Shown piece by piece: positions 52,010-60,444 of a stretch of 64,000 nucleotides of DNA. The first letter of the stretch is position 1; every line of letters starts with the position of its first letter. The DNA comes from Elusimicrobia bacterium GWA2_61_42. GTDB lineage: Bacteria > Elusimicrobiota > Elusimicrobia > Elusimicrobiales > UBA9959. Under the pieces are notes generated by a model that was not told the origin of the DNA, ran no database searches, and was given only the letters and a program-made list of their open reading frames with translations. The position numbers and the translations under genes were made by a program. The stretch is taken from positions 62,001 to 126,000 of the forward strand of contig MGTU01000004.1 of the NCBI GenBank assembly GCA_001799615.1. The letters are read 5' to 3'.

Positions 52010-53695
52010 CTATTTTCTGCCCGGCCGCAGCGCGTAGATATAGCCGTTGGAAATATCGGCCGCGATGTAGTCGGTGATCGTAAATTTATTGACGCCGTCG
52101 GGGGCCAGCAGCAGCGCGGCGTAGCCCCACAGCAGCGGGCTGCCTTTCAGGGCGGCGCGCGGCACGCTGACGGTGACCGCCCCGCCGGCGGCTTTGGGTT
52201 TAAAGGTGCCGGCGGGCACGGGGCCCTTGGGCGTGACCGTGTACAGGACCGCCCGCTCCGGGGTGATCTCCAGCGCGTACTCCCAGGCGTTGTCGGGGAA
52301 AAGCCGCAGCGGCCTTCCCTCCAGCGGGCGCGACATGCCGGCGCGGGGCCGGTGGTTGATGTCGATATAAAGGTCCAGCCTGATGTGGCTGAAGCCGGAC
52401 GGGTAGCGGCCGGGGTTTTCCAGCGCGGCCGGGGTGAAACTGAAAACGAGGTTGTCGGAGCCCGCCGCTACTTTCATGGAGGAGAGCTTCCAGACCTGGT
52501 AGGGGTCGGCGGTTTTGGACAGCTGCGGCCCGCCGGCGGGTACTTCGGGTTTGCGGGCGACGTTGGTTATTTCAAAGCCGCCGTCTTTTACGGACGTCTC
52601 CGGCTTGTCGGTCTGCTTGCCGGCCACGGCGGCGTCGGCCAGGCCGGAGAAGATCCAGGGCGGCGGAGGTTTCTGCATCAGCCTGTAGGCGTTGCCCAGC
52701 GCGTTCTGTATCTCTATCTCGGTTTCCCTGCCCGCTTCGGAGCCGGCTTCCGCCAGGGCTCTTAATTTGACGCCTTCTTCCGCGGAGAAATATTCCTCGA
52801 AAGCGGCGGCCGCGGGTTTATAGTTCCCCTGGAAAGAGTTCAGGTGCAGCATCAGGTCCGACCTGGTCTTGGTTAAAGCCGTCAGCGCCCCGGCCTGGGC
52901 GGGGGTAGAGGCCCAGGCCGTATAGTCGCCGCTCCAGGGCGAGGAGAGGCCGGCTATTTCGGCCGGGGTGGCCCGGGAGGAAACGGCCAGCGCGAGGGCT
53001 TCGGAAACGGTAAGGCGCCCCTGCGCGGCGGGATCCGCCAGCGCGGCGGCCAGCGCGGCGCGCAGCCAGGCGGGGTCGGGCTCCAGGGTCTCGTCAAAAA
53101 CAAGGAACGCCGGGGCGGGGCCCGCGGGCGCGGCCGTGGAATATCTGACGAAGGGGACGGCGTAAACACCGTCCGCTTCCAGTACGGCCGCGGCGGTGGA
53201 GGCCAGCGGGCCGGTAGCCAGCCACTTCAGGCCCATCGCGCGGGCCAGCGGGAAATAATCGGGCGTCAGGCCGCCTGGCGTATTGATCAGGCCGCCGGGA
53301 GCTTTTTTAAGGGCCTTGAAAGCCGCGTCCCGCGCGAGGGACAGGCGCAGGGACAGGAAATACGGGTCGTTGGACAGCGTGGCGGTGGAGGGTTTGCCCG
53401 CCCACCTGACCTCCGGCTCCGCGGAGCCGTAGAGCAGCGGCAGCGGCGGGTCCCCGGCGGGGCGCAGCGCCAGTTCCAGGCGGCCTTCGGCGGAGAGCTT
53501 CTTTACGCGCTCTTCCAGGTCCTTGGGCAATTCGGCAAAAGCGGCCGTAAGCCGCAGGTCTTTGGAGCTTTCGAGCAGAGCTATTATTTCGGAGGCCGCC
53601 TGCCCGCCGGCCGGGATCCAGAGGAGGGCCTGCTGGGCCGGCAGCGCGGAAGCGAAGGTGAGGAAAATGGCCGCGGCGGCCAAAAGTTTAAGCAT
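52010..53695 (-). CDS. Secreted protein with glucodextranase C-terminal-like domain
   Basis: The 561-aa product has a signal peptide (about 1-20). The C-terminal 180 residues match the glucodextranase/DOMON-like carbohydrate module: YQVWKLSSMKVAAGSDNLVFSF, RLDLYIDINHRPRAG and NAWEYALEI. The N-terminal 330 residues are reminiscent of a degenerate GH57-type barrel (LINTPGGLTPDYFPLARAMGLKWLATG) with a helical part (TKTRSDLMLHLNSFQGN), but I cannot locate a sure nucleophile. A periplasmic alpha-glucan binding or degrading role is inferred, supported by the adjacent glycogen-binding-domain gene. Confidence 0.65.
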   Translation of the reverse strand: MLKLLAAAAIFLTFASALPAQQALLWIPAGGQAASEIIALLESSKDLRLTAAFAELPKDLEERVKKLSAEGRLELALRPAGDPPLPLLYGSAEPEVRWAGKPSTATLSNDPYFLSLRLSLARDAAFKALKKAPGGLINTPGGLTPDYFPLARAMGLKWLATGPLASTAAAVLEADGVYAVPFVRYSTAAPAGPAPAFLVFDETLEPDPAWLRAALAAALADPAAQGRLTVSEALALAVSSRATPAEIAGLSSPWSGDYTAWASTPAQAGALTALTKTRSDLMLHLNSFQGNYKPAAAAFEEYFSAEEGVKLRALAEAGSEAGRETEIEIQNALGNAYRLMQKPPPPWIFSGLADAAVAGKQTDKPETSVKDGGFEITNVARKPEVPAGGPQLSKTADPYQVWKLSSMKVAAGSDNLVFSFTPAALENPGRYPSGFSHIRLDLYIDINHRPRAGMSRPLEGRPLRLFPDNAWEYALEITPERAVLYTVTPKGPVPAGTFKPKAAGGAVTVSVPRAALKGSPLLWGYAALLLAPDGVNKFTITDYIAADISNGYIYALRPGRK

Positions 53696-53701
53696 GGCTT
53701 T

Positions 53702-54166
53702 TTATTTTACGGTCAGCACGGAAACCTTGCGGCCCGCTTCCAGGTCAGTGTCGGGATTGAGCGGGTCCAGCACTTCCTGCCCGTCTATGCGGCAGATGTA
53801 CCTGTATTTTCCCGGCGGCAGGGGTATCAGGGCTTCCCAGCGGTTGTCCTGCTTTTTCTGCAGCACCAGGGCCTCCGGGTTCCACTTGTTGAAATCTCCG
53901 GCCACCTTTACTTCTTTGGCGCCGGGGACTTTTACCGAGAATTTTACGAAGCGCAGCTCCGGCTGGGGCGGTTCGGATTGGCGGTCGGCGCGCACGCGCG
54001 TGGGCGGCAGCGCGCCGGAGCGCGTCGGCTTCAGGATGGCCACGTTCCAGTGCCCCATGAAGCCGAAATATTTTTTTATGGCGTTGTTGAAAAGCACGCT
54101 GGGCACGCTGACCAGGGCGAACGCGGCCAGCGCCGCGGCCATCAGGACGGCCTTGCGCTCTATCAT
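53702..54166 (-). CDS. Membrane-anchored glycogen-binding (AMPK-beta/CBM48-like) domain protein
   Basis: The 154-aa product has an N-terminal membrane helix (about 6-26), a linker, and a C-terminal E-set domain of about 85 residues with KEVKVAGDFNKWNPEALVL, RWEALIPLPPGKYRYICRIDG and DPLNP. These are the sugar-contact landmarks of AMPK glycogen-binding domains (the W of NKW and of RWEA, and the KYRY strand). It should bind alpha-glucans at the membrane surface. It lies between the radical SAM gene (4-bp overlap) and the glucodextranase-like gene (6-bp gap). Confidence 0.82.
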   Translation of the reverse strand: MIERKAVLMAAALAAFALVSVPSVLFNNAIKKYFGFMGHWNVAILKPTRSGALPPTRVRADRQSEPPQPELRFVKFSVKVPGAKEVKVAGDFNKWNPEALVLQKKQDNRWEALIPLPPGKYRYICRIDGQEVLDPLNPDTDLEAGRKVSVLTVK

Positions 54167-54816
54167 GCGCCTTCCTCGTCGAGGCGCGGCCGCACCCGCG
54201 GTTCCGCGCCCAGTTTCACGGCGAGGGCCTTGAATTGTTCTATATCCACGCCGTTGCCTTCCACGGCCGTGGCGAAGGTCTCCGGCAGCAGCAGCGAGGC
54301 TTCCCGGATAAATTCTTTTACCTTTTCAAAACCGGTGGCGGCCCAGGGTTCCATGGGGCGCATCAGCGCGGCCCACTGCGCCGGGTCGGAGGTGTTCAGG
54401 CTGACGTGCACGGAGTCGATAAGGCCTTTCATCTCGGGCACCACGTTGCGGCCCCAGACGGCGTTGGCCAGCCCGTTGGTGTTCAGGCGCACGCGCGTGG
54501 CGGGAGGGATCGGGGGGGCTTTGCCGCGCTTGACCAGGCGGGCGGTGGTAAGCAGCGCTTCCAGCCGCATGGTCGGCTCGCCGAAACCGCAAAAAACCAG
54601 TTCTTCAAAAGGCGCCGCCGCCCATTCTTTGCCGGCCAGCGCTATGATCTCCGCCGGCGAGGGTTCCGCCCCGGAAAGGTCGAGGTTGCTGCCGCGGTAA
54701 TCCATCTTCCACGCGTTCTTTACGCAGAAAACGCAGGCCGTAGGGCAGCGGTTGGTGAGGTTGACGTAGAGTCCGTTCTTGTAGCGGTAAACCACGCTGG
54801 GTTTGGCGGCGTCCAT
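54163..54816 (-). CDS. Radical SAM protein (TatD-linked type)
   Basis: The 217-aa protein has the radical SAM cluster motif CPTACVFC (CxxxCxxC) in GLYVNLTNRCPTACVFCVKN, followed by FCGFGEPTMRLE, RLNTNGLAN and VHVSLNTSD. The opening YRYKNGLYVNLTNRC matches the small TatD-associated radical SAM family, usually found with or fused to TatD nucleases; no tatD is adjacent here. The reaction is unknown. It heads the minus-strand operon. Confidence 0.82.
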   Translation of the reverse strand: MDAAKPSVVYRYKNGLYVNLTNRCPTACVFCVKNAWKMDYRGSNLDLSGAEPSPAEIIALAGKEWAAAPFEELVFCGFGEPTMRLEALLTTARLVKRGKAPPIPPATRVRLNTNGLANAVWGRNVVPEMKGLIDSVHVSLNTSDPAQWAALMRPMEPWAATGFEKVKEFIREASLLLPETFATAVEGNGVDIEQFKALAVKLGAEPRVRPRLDEEGA

Positions 54817-54823
54817 GGTTATT

Positions 54824-54829
54824 ATTCTA
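54824..54829 (-). promoter_or_regulatory. TAGAAT box 7 nt before the radical SAM gene
   Basis: On the minus strand TAGAAT is followed by AATAACC and ATG 54816, with no SD. It lies in the 23-bp gap between two divergent genes. Confidence 0.4.
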
Positions 54830-54839
54830 TCATTTAGGG

Positions 54840-55958
54840 ATGAGGATTTTGATAGCCCCCAACGCCTTCAAAGGAACGCTGACCGCGGCGCGCGCCGCCC
54901 GGGCGGCCGCGCGCGGGGTAAAGACGGCGCTGCCGAAGGCGCGCGTTACGGCGCTGCCCATCGCCGACGGCGGCGACGGCCTGCTGGACGCGCTGCGCCC
55001 GGCGCTGGGGGGCACGGTGATCAGGAGCCGCGTGGAAGGGCCTTGCGGCGGGCTCGTTACGGCGCGGTGGCTGCTGGCGGGCCGCACGGCCGTCATAGAG
55101 ATGGCCGAGGCGTCGGGCCTGAAGCTGCTGCGCGGCGCGCGCCTGCGCCCGCTGGACGCCTCCACGCGCGGCGTCGGCCAGCTTATGGCCGCCGCGGCGG
55201 CGCGCGGCGCGCGCGAAATAATAGTGGGGCTGGGCGGCAGCGCTTCCAACGACGGCGGCGCGGGCTGCGCCGCGGCTTTCGGGTTCCTGCTCAACGACGG
55301 CCGGGGGGCGGCCATAGTCCCCGGGGCCCGCGGCCTGGCGGGGCTTCGCGAAATACTGCCCGGCGCCGGGCTGGCGCGCCTCAGGGGGCTGAAGGTGGAA
55401 GGTCTGGCCGACGTGAAGAACGCGCTGCTGGGCCGCCTGGGGTCGGCGCAAGTGTTCGGCCCGCAGAAAGGCGCGAGCCCGAAGGAAGTCAGGTTCCTGG
55501 AAGCGGCCCTCGGCAACTACGCCGCCGCCGTCGTGAAATTTTCGGGCCGGGATATCTCCCGGCTGGAGGGCGGGGCGGCCGCCGGCGGGCTGGGCGCGGG
55601 CCTGGCCGCTTTTTTCGGCGCCGAACTGGCCGACGGCTCCGCCTTTGTGCTGGAGCGGCTGGGTTTCGAGCGCGAACTGGCCCGGGCGGACCTGCTTATT
55701 ACCGGCGAGGGCTGTTTCGACCGGCAAAGCTTTTACGGCAAAGCCCCGGGCGCGGCCATTGCCGCCGCTGTCCGGCTGGGCAAGCCGGTGGTGATCGTCT
55801 GCGGCCGGTCCCTTATACGGGGCCGGCGGGAGCTGGCCAGGCTGGGAGTGGCGGGGATCATAGAGACCGGGGAGACCCCGCACCCGGCCGCCGCGGTCAG
55901 GCTGGCCGTGGCGCGCGGCCTCCCGCGTATCCTGTCGTCCATTGAGTTCTCCTTATAA
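54840..55958 (+). CDS. Glycerate kinase (GlxK/GarK family)
   Basis: The 372-aa protein matches type I glycerate kinases: MRILIAPNAFKGTLTA, PIADGGDGLLDAL, GLGGSASNDGGAG and the C-terminal DLLITGEGCFDRQSFYGKAP. The enzyme phosphorylates D-glycerate, giving 2-phosphoglycerate in this family, linking glyoxylate or sugar-acid use to glycolysis. It is divergent from the radical SAM gene by only 23 bp. There is no SD beyond AGGG directly before the ATG. Confidence 0.92.
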   Translation: MRILIAPNAFKGTLTAARAARAAARGVKTALPKARVTALPIADGGDGLLDALRPALGGTVIRSRVEGPCGGLVTARWLLAGRTAVIEMAEASGLKLLRGARLRPLDASTRGVGQLMAAAAARGAREIIVGLGGSASNDGGAGCAAAFGFLLNDGRGAAIVPGARGLAGLREILPGAGLARLRGLKVEGLADVKNALLGRLGSAQVFGPQKGASPKEVRFLEAALGNYAAAVVKFSGRDISRLEGGAAAGGLGAGLAAFFGAELADGSAFVLERLGFERELARADLLITGEGCFDRQSFYGKAPGAAIAAAVRLGKPVVIVCGRSLIRGRRELARLGVAGIIETGETPHPAAAVRLAVARGLPRILSSIEFSL

Positions 55959-56058
55959 TTTTAATAATATATAGGTCCTATGTTGAAAAGGGGGCGGCAG
56001 GCGCCGCCAGGGCCGTTCTGGCCGTTCTGAGGCCGCGGGTTTTTAAGGAGAGCATAAA

Positions 56059-57471
56059 ATGAGTTCCCACCAGGCAAACCATATTTCTTTCGGCACTGAC
56101 GGGTTCCGCGGCATTATAGCCAGGGATTTCACCTACGACGTGGTCAGGAAGACCGCCCAGGGCATGGCCGACTATATCGCCTATAAATATATGCGCACCG
56201 AGAAGCCTTCCGTGGCCGTAGGCTACGACCGGCGCTTCATGTCGGACCGCTTCGCCCGCACGGTGGCCGAAGTGCTGGCCGCCAACGGTTTGGAAGTCGC
56301 GCTCAGCTCCACCCCGCTGCCCACCCCGGCCATCAGCCTGCTTACCTCCAAGGGCTACGGCCTGGGCGTAATAATCACCGCCAGCCATAACAAACATTAT
56401 TACAACGGCATCAAAGTGAAGCAGAACGGGCGCTCCGCCCCTCCCTCGGTGACCGCGGAGATAGAGAATTACGTGGCCAAAGCGGTGCCCATGAAGCCGT
56501 CCGGCGCCCCTATAACCGTAAAGGATTTCCGGCCCGTCTACGTGGATTACCTCAATTCCAAGGTTTCTTCGTCCAAGGTGCTGCCCAAGCTGCCCGGCAC
56601 CGTGGTCATAGACTTCATGCACGGGGTGGGCGCCGAAACCGCCGCCTCCCTGTTCGGCGCCAAGAACGTGGTCAGGCTGCGCGAGCGGCACGACCCGCTC
56701 TTCGGCGGGATGGCCCCGGAGCCGGTGGAAAAGAACCTGGCCGAGCTGGTGGCCGCCGTGAAGAAGCACAAGGCCCTCTTCGGCGTGGCCCTGGACGGGG
56801 ACGCCGACCGCTTCGCGCTGGTTTCCGACAAGGGCCAGTACATGACCCCCTGCCAGACCGCGCCGCTGCTGCTGGAGTACCTGCTTTCAAAAGGCAAATT
56901 CAAGGGCAAGATCGTCCAGGCCGTTTCCATGGGCTACCTGACCAAGCGCATAGCCCGCGCCGCCAACCTGGCTTTCGACGAGGTCCCGGTGGGCTTCAAG
57001 TACATAGCGGAAAAGATGCTTTCCGAGGACGTCACCTTCGGGGTGGAGGAATCCGGCGGGTACGCCTGGAAGGGGAACCTGCCCGAGCGCGACGGGGCGC
57101 TGACCGCGCTGTTCGTGATGGAGATGGCGGTAAAGACCGGCAAGCCGGTCTCGGCCCTTTACGCCGAGATCGAGAAGAAATACGGCAAGTCTTTCTTCAC
57201 GCGGCGCGACTTCGCCCTGGAAAAAGCCATCCCCAACAAGCATTCTTTCGCCGTCAAGATAAAGAAGAAGCTGCCCAAGATCCTGCTGGGCCACAAGATC
57301 ACCGAGACCAACACCATAGACGGCCTGAAGATAGTGCTGGACAACGACTGGTGGGTGCTGATGCGCCCCTCGGGCACCGAGCCGCTGCTGCGCACCTACG
57401 CGGAGACCGACAGCCAGGAGAACACCAAGAAATTCCTGGACCTGGCCTTCAAGCTGGTGGAACATAAGTAA
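56059..57471 (+). CDS. Phosphohexomutase (phosphoglucomutase/phosphomannomutase family)
   Basis: The 470-aa alpha-D-phosphohexomutase has all four signatures: TASHN with phosphoserine S109, metal loop DGDADR (246-251), sugar loop GVEESGGYAW and phosphate loop RPSGTEPLLR. GTDGFRGI near the N-terminus is shared with glucosamine- and glucomutases. EESGGY rather than the EQSGH of GlmM suggests phosphoglucomutase or phosphomannomutase, but substrate choice cannot be fixed by reading. AAGGAGAG precedes ATG. Confidence 0.9.
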   Translation: MSSHQANHISFGTDGFRGIIARDFTYDVVRKTAQGMADYIAYKYMRTEKPSVAVGYDRRFMSDRFARTVAEVLAANGLEVALSSTPLPTPAISLLTSKGYGLGVIITASHNKHYYNGIKVKQNGRSAPPSVTAEIENYVAKAVPMKPSGAPITVKDFRPVYVDYLNSKVSSSKVLPKLPGTVVIDFMHGVGAETAASLFGAKNVVRLRERHDPLFGGMAPEPVEKNLAELVAAVKKHKALFGVALDGDADRFALVSDKGQYMTPCQTAPLLLEYLLSKGKFKGKIVQAVSMGYLTKRIARAANLAFDEVPVGFKYIAEKMLSEDVTFGVEESGGYAWKGNLPERDGALTALFVMEMAVKTGKPVSALYAEIEKKYGKSFFTRRDFALEKAIPNKHSFAVKIKKKLPKILLGHKITETNTIDGLKIVLDNDWWVLMRPSGTEPLLRTYAETDSQENTKKFLDLAFKLVEHK

Positions 57472-57476
57472 CCCGG

Positions 57477-57505
57477 TGACCGTAAGGCGCCCAACTTGGT
57501 ATAAT
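57477..57505 (+). promoter_or_regulatory. Putative metK promoter
   Basis: GTGACC (57477-57482) and TATAAT (57500-57505) are 17 bp apart. The leader of about 20-25 nt contains GGGAGGA and is too short for a SAM riboswitch. Confidence 0.6.
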
Positions 57506-57533
57506 TTGGTAATAATACAGGGAGGAAGATAAC

Positions 57534-58730
57534 ATGAACTTCAAAGGTAAAAGATACGTCAGCTCAGAGTCGGTGACCGAAGGTCACCCCGATAAAGTAT
57601 GCGACCAGATTTCGGACGCGGTACTTGACGAGATAATGAAGAAGGACCCCGCCGGCCGCGTCGCCTGCGAAACCTTCATCACCCGCGGCATGGTAGTGGT
57701 CGGCGGAGAGATCACCACCAAGACCTACGTCGACGTGGACACCCTCGCCCGCCAGGTCATCAAGGAGATCGGCTACACCCACGCCAAATACGGCTTCAAT
57801 TACGAGACCTGCGCCGTCATCAACGTGATAGGCCGCCAGTCCCCCGATATCGCCCAGGGCGTGGACACCGGCGGCGCCGGCGACCAGGGCCTGATGGTAG
57901 GCTATGCCTCCAACGAGACCCCGGAACTGATGCCGCTGCCGCTGCAGCTGGCCCAGCGCCTTTCCATGCGCCTCGCCGAAGTGCGCAAGAAGAACATTCT
58001 GCCCTACCTCGGCCCCGACGGCAAGACCCAGGTGACCGTGGAATATCACGACGGCAAACCGGCCCGCATCGAGACCATCGTGGTCTCCTCCCAGCACACC
58101 GAGGAGATCCTCGACAAGAGCGGCCACCAGATCACCGAGAAGTCCCGCAGGGAGATCATCGAAGCCGTGATCACGCCCATCATCGACAAAAAGATGATGG
58201 ACAAGGACACCAACATCTACATCAACCCCACCGGCAAGTTCGTCGTCGGCGGGCCCCAGTCCGACACCGGCGTGACCGGCCGCAAGATCATCGTGGACAC
58301 CTACGGCGGCGTGGCCCCGCACGGCGGCGGCGCGTTCTCCGGCAAGGACTCCACCAAGGTGGACCGCTCCGCCGCCTATATGGCCCGCTACATCGCCAAG
58401 AACATCGTGGCGGCCAAACTGGCGCAGGAATGCACCGTGCAGCTGGCCTACGCCATCGGCGTGGCCGAGCCCGTGGGCCTCTACGTGGACACCCATGGCA
58501 CCGGCGTCATCGCCGACGAAAAGCTGTCCAAGATCGTGCGCTCCAGCTTCGACCTGACGCCCCGCGGCATCATCAAGACGCTGAAGCTGCGCTCTCCCAT
58601 CTTCAGGAAGACCGCTTCCTACGGGCACTTCGGGCGCCCCGGCTTCGAGTGGGAAAAGACCAACGCGGCCGAGATGCTTAAGAAGAAAGCGGCGGGCCAG
58701 CCCAAGAGCGAGTGCGCCTGCTGCTGCTAG
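57534..58730 (+). CDS. metK: S-adenosylmethionine synthetase
   Basis: The enzyme makes SAM from methionine and ATP. The 398-aa product has the hallmark motifs [15 protein letters not shown] (HPDK 18-21), GAGDQG (114-119), and the P-loop [19 protein letters not shown]. The C-terminus ends in an unusual Cys cluster, SECACCC. GGGAGGA lies 8 nt before ATG. A SAM supply serves the methyltransferases and radical SAM protein nearby, although that is true of any genome. Confidence 0.97.
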   Translation: MNFKGKRYVSSESVTEGHPDKVCDQISDAVLDEIMKKDPAGRVACETFITRGMVVVGGEITTKTYVDVDTLARQVIKEIGYTHAKYGFNYETCAVINVIGRQSPDIAQGVDTGGAGDQGLMVGYASNETPELMPLPLQLAQRLSMRLAEVRKKNILPYLGPDGKTQVTVEYHDGKPARIETIVVSSQHTEEILDKSGHQITEKSRREIIEAVITPIIDKKMMDKDTNIYINPTGKFVVGGPQSDTGVTGRKIIVDTYGGVAPHGGGAFSGKDSTKVDRSAAYMARYIAKNIVAAKLAQECTVQLAYAIGVAEPVGLYVDTHGTGVIADEKLSKIVRSSFDLTPRGIIKTLKLRSPIFRKTASYGHFGRPGFEWEKTNAAEMLKKKAAGQPKSECACCC

Positions 58731-58744
58731 AACCGTAAAGCTGT

Positions 58745-58860
58745 GCGCGCCGGAGACAAATGGGGGTTTGTGCCGGCGCGCGCGTTATGATCCGTACGCG
58801 GGCGCCGTGCCCGGGTTTTCAGTTCCGCGCTCTTCCTGCACAAGGTGAGCGCGGAACTGT
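58745..58860. other. Two inverted repeats between metK and the cheY-like gene
   Basis: GCGCGCCGG pairs with CCGGCGCGC (about 58745-58786), with an inner ACAAA/TTTGT stem. A second 13-bp perfect repeat, CAGTTCCGCGCTC with GAGCGCGGAACTG (58820-58832, 58847-58859), lies 26 bp before the cheY-like ATG. The first probably ends metK; the second could be an operator or RNA hairpin. Neither has a U tract. Confidence 0.45.
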
Positions 58861-58884
58861 GCCCAGGCCGGTCAAGGGGGAGCT

Positions 58885-59238
58885 ATGAAGGTATTGCTGG
58901 TAGAAGACAACGCCCTTACAAGATACACCCTGAAGTCCCTGCTGGATAAACTGGGACACGAGGTGGTGGCGGAGGCCGAAGACGGCCCCAGCGCGGTGAA
59001 GTATTACCAGGAGTTCAAGCCGGACGTGGTTTTCCTGGACCTTATCCTGCCCGGCAAATCGGGCGTGGAGATCCTGGAGGACCTGCGGGCCCTGGACCCG
59101 GCGGCCCGCGTGGTGGTGGTGACGGCGGTGGAGCAGGACGAGATCGACCGGCGCCTGGCGGACAAAGGCGTCAACGCGATACTGCGCAAGCCGTTCTCTT
59201 ACGACGATTTCAAGGCGCTGATGAAGGGCCTGGCCTGA
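58885..59238 (+). CDS. CheY-like single-domain response regulator
   Basis: The 117-aa receiver domain has acidic residues E7 and D8, phosphoacceptor D52 (FLDLILPG), switch T80 and K102 (LRKPF). There is no output domain. It probably acts by protein binding, as CheY does. The next gene encodes a CheC-like protein, which supports a phosphorylation-dephosphorylation pair. AGGGGGAGCT precedes ATG. The cognate kinase is unknown; the kinase at 4799 is a candidate only by presence in the window. Confidence 0.93.
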   Translation: MKVLLVEDNALTRYTLKSLLDKLGHEVVAEAEDGPSAVKYYQEFKPDVVFLDLILPGKSGVEILEDLRALDPAARVVVVTAVEQDEIDRRLADKGVNAILRKPFSYDDFKALMKGLA

Positions 59239-59259
59239 ACCTACAAGCCGAACCTTAAA

Positions 59260-59868
59260 ATGGACACCAAAGCCGGACAAATACTCGAACGCATAGCCGT
59301 AACCAGCCTGGAGAAGTGCGTGGCCAAGCTTTCGCGTATTTCCGCGGGGAAATGGAGCGTGGCCGACGCGCGCGTTTCCTGCCGCAGCATGGAAGAGGCC
59401 ATCCGCGACCACGCCGCCCACCGGGGCACCGGCGCCGCCGTTTATTTCGACGTGAAAGGAGAATATCCTTTCACCTCCATGGTGATCTTCAGGCCGGAGG
59501 ACATCGACACCATCTCCAGGGGCTTCATGGGGTTTTCCTTCTCCAAGCTGCCCAGCCTGAACCAGGCGCAGGAACTGCTGCTGTCGGAGCTCGGCAATAT
59601 CATCCTCAACGCCCTTATCAGCTCTCTTTCCAACACGCTCAAACAGAGTTTCCTGCCCACCGCGCCCAAGTGCGTGCAGGGCGAAACGCAGTACCTCCTG
59701 GAAGCGCTCTGGACGGCCGTGGGCCGCTCCGGGCGCCACAGCCTGGTCACCGTGACCCTGGATCTGCAGTGCGACAGGACCGTTACCCGCAGCGAGGTCA
59801 TCGCCCTGATCCCGGAAAGCATGGAAAAAGCTCTTGTAGCCGCCGAAGTCGAGGGAGAAAATAAATGA
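59260..59868 (+). CDS. CheC-like phosphatase
   Basis: The 202-aa product has the CheC/CheX phosphatase helix NQAQELLLSELGNIILNALI with the E110-x-x-N113 pair. The second such helix expected in CheC, near the N-terminus (ILERIAVTSLEKCVAKLS), lacks the Asn, so only one active site is likely. The central sheet region is typical (AAVYFDVKGEYPFTSMVIF). CheC-type proteins dephosphorylate CheY. No CheA, CheW, receptor or flagellar genes are here, so the pair may regulate something other than motility. Confidence 0.75.
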   Translation: MDTKAGQILERIAVTSLEKCVAKLSRISAGKWSVADARVSCRSMEEAIRDHAAHRGTGAAVYFDVKGEYPFTSMVIFRPEDIDTISRGFMGFSFSKLPSLNQAQELLLSELGNIILNALISSLSNTLKQSFLPTAPKCVQGETQYLLEALWTAVGRSGRHSLVTVTLDLQCDRTVTRSEVIALIPESMEKALVAAEVEGENK

Positions 59869-60404
59869 GCATACACCGTACCGCCTCCGTTCTAGCCTGC
59901 GCCCTGGCCCTTGCCGCCGCGCTGCCCCCGCCCGCCCCGGCCCAGACCGAGGTCCTCAGGATCGACTGGGAAATTTCCAAGATGGTGGGCAAGAACCGCA
60001 CCCCTTACGCCCCCGTGGCCGAGCTGCGCGCCGCCCCGGAACTGAAGTTCTCCGATTACCTGCGCGCGCTCGTCACCCTGCGCAACCCCGCGGCCAGGCC
60101 GGTGGAGGGCCTGGTGCTGCGCTACGCTTTGCGGCTGCGCCTGAACAGGAAGGGCGACGCCCCCGAGAAAGCCTTCTGGGGAGTGCCTTTCTACGTGGAG
60201 GAAGTGCGCGTTTCCAAGATCAACCCGGCGTCCGAGCGCCAGGCCAAAGTCATCCATTTCGAGCTTTCCGAACAGCTGCGCAAGCTGCGGAACACCGGCT
60301 TTCAGCCGGAAGCCCTGAAAATAGAAGTGATGCTCTGCCCCCGGCAGGGCGACGAACCGGCCGCCATAGTGCGCGAAGCCGTTCTGAATATTCTTAAACC
60401 GTAA
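59865..60404 (+). CDS. Secreted protein of unknown function
   Basis: Its ATG overlaps the CheC-like stop by 4 bp. The 179-aa product has a signal peptide (about 1-26, ending PAPAQ) and a beta-rich domain of about 145 residues (YLRALVTLRNPAARPVEGLV, RYALRLRLN, FYVEEVRVSKINPASE, KIEVMLCPRQGDEP) resembling an immunoglobulin-like sandwich. I recognise no family. Coupled translation with a CheC-like gene is unusual for an exported protein. Confidence 0.7.
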   Translation: MSIHRTASVLACALALAAALPPPAPAQTEVLRIDWEISKMVGKNRTPYAPVAELRAAPELKFSDYLRALVTLRNPAARPVEGLVLRYALRLRLNRKGDAPEKAFWGVPFYVEEVRVSKINPASERQAKVIHFELSEQLRKLRNTGFQPEALKIEVMLCPRQGDEPAAIVREAVLNILKP

Positions 60405-60444
60405 CCAGCGCGTTCCCGGCGCGGCCGGCGGCACGGAGTCCCTA

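Noticed and set aside
57472-57533. SAM riboswitch upstream of metK
   Set aside because: Only about 25 nt separate the likely transcription start from the ATG, too short for any known SAM riboswitch class.
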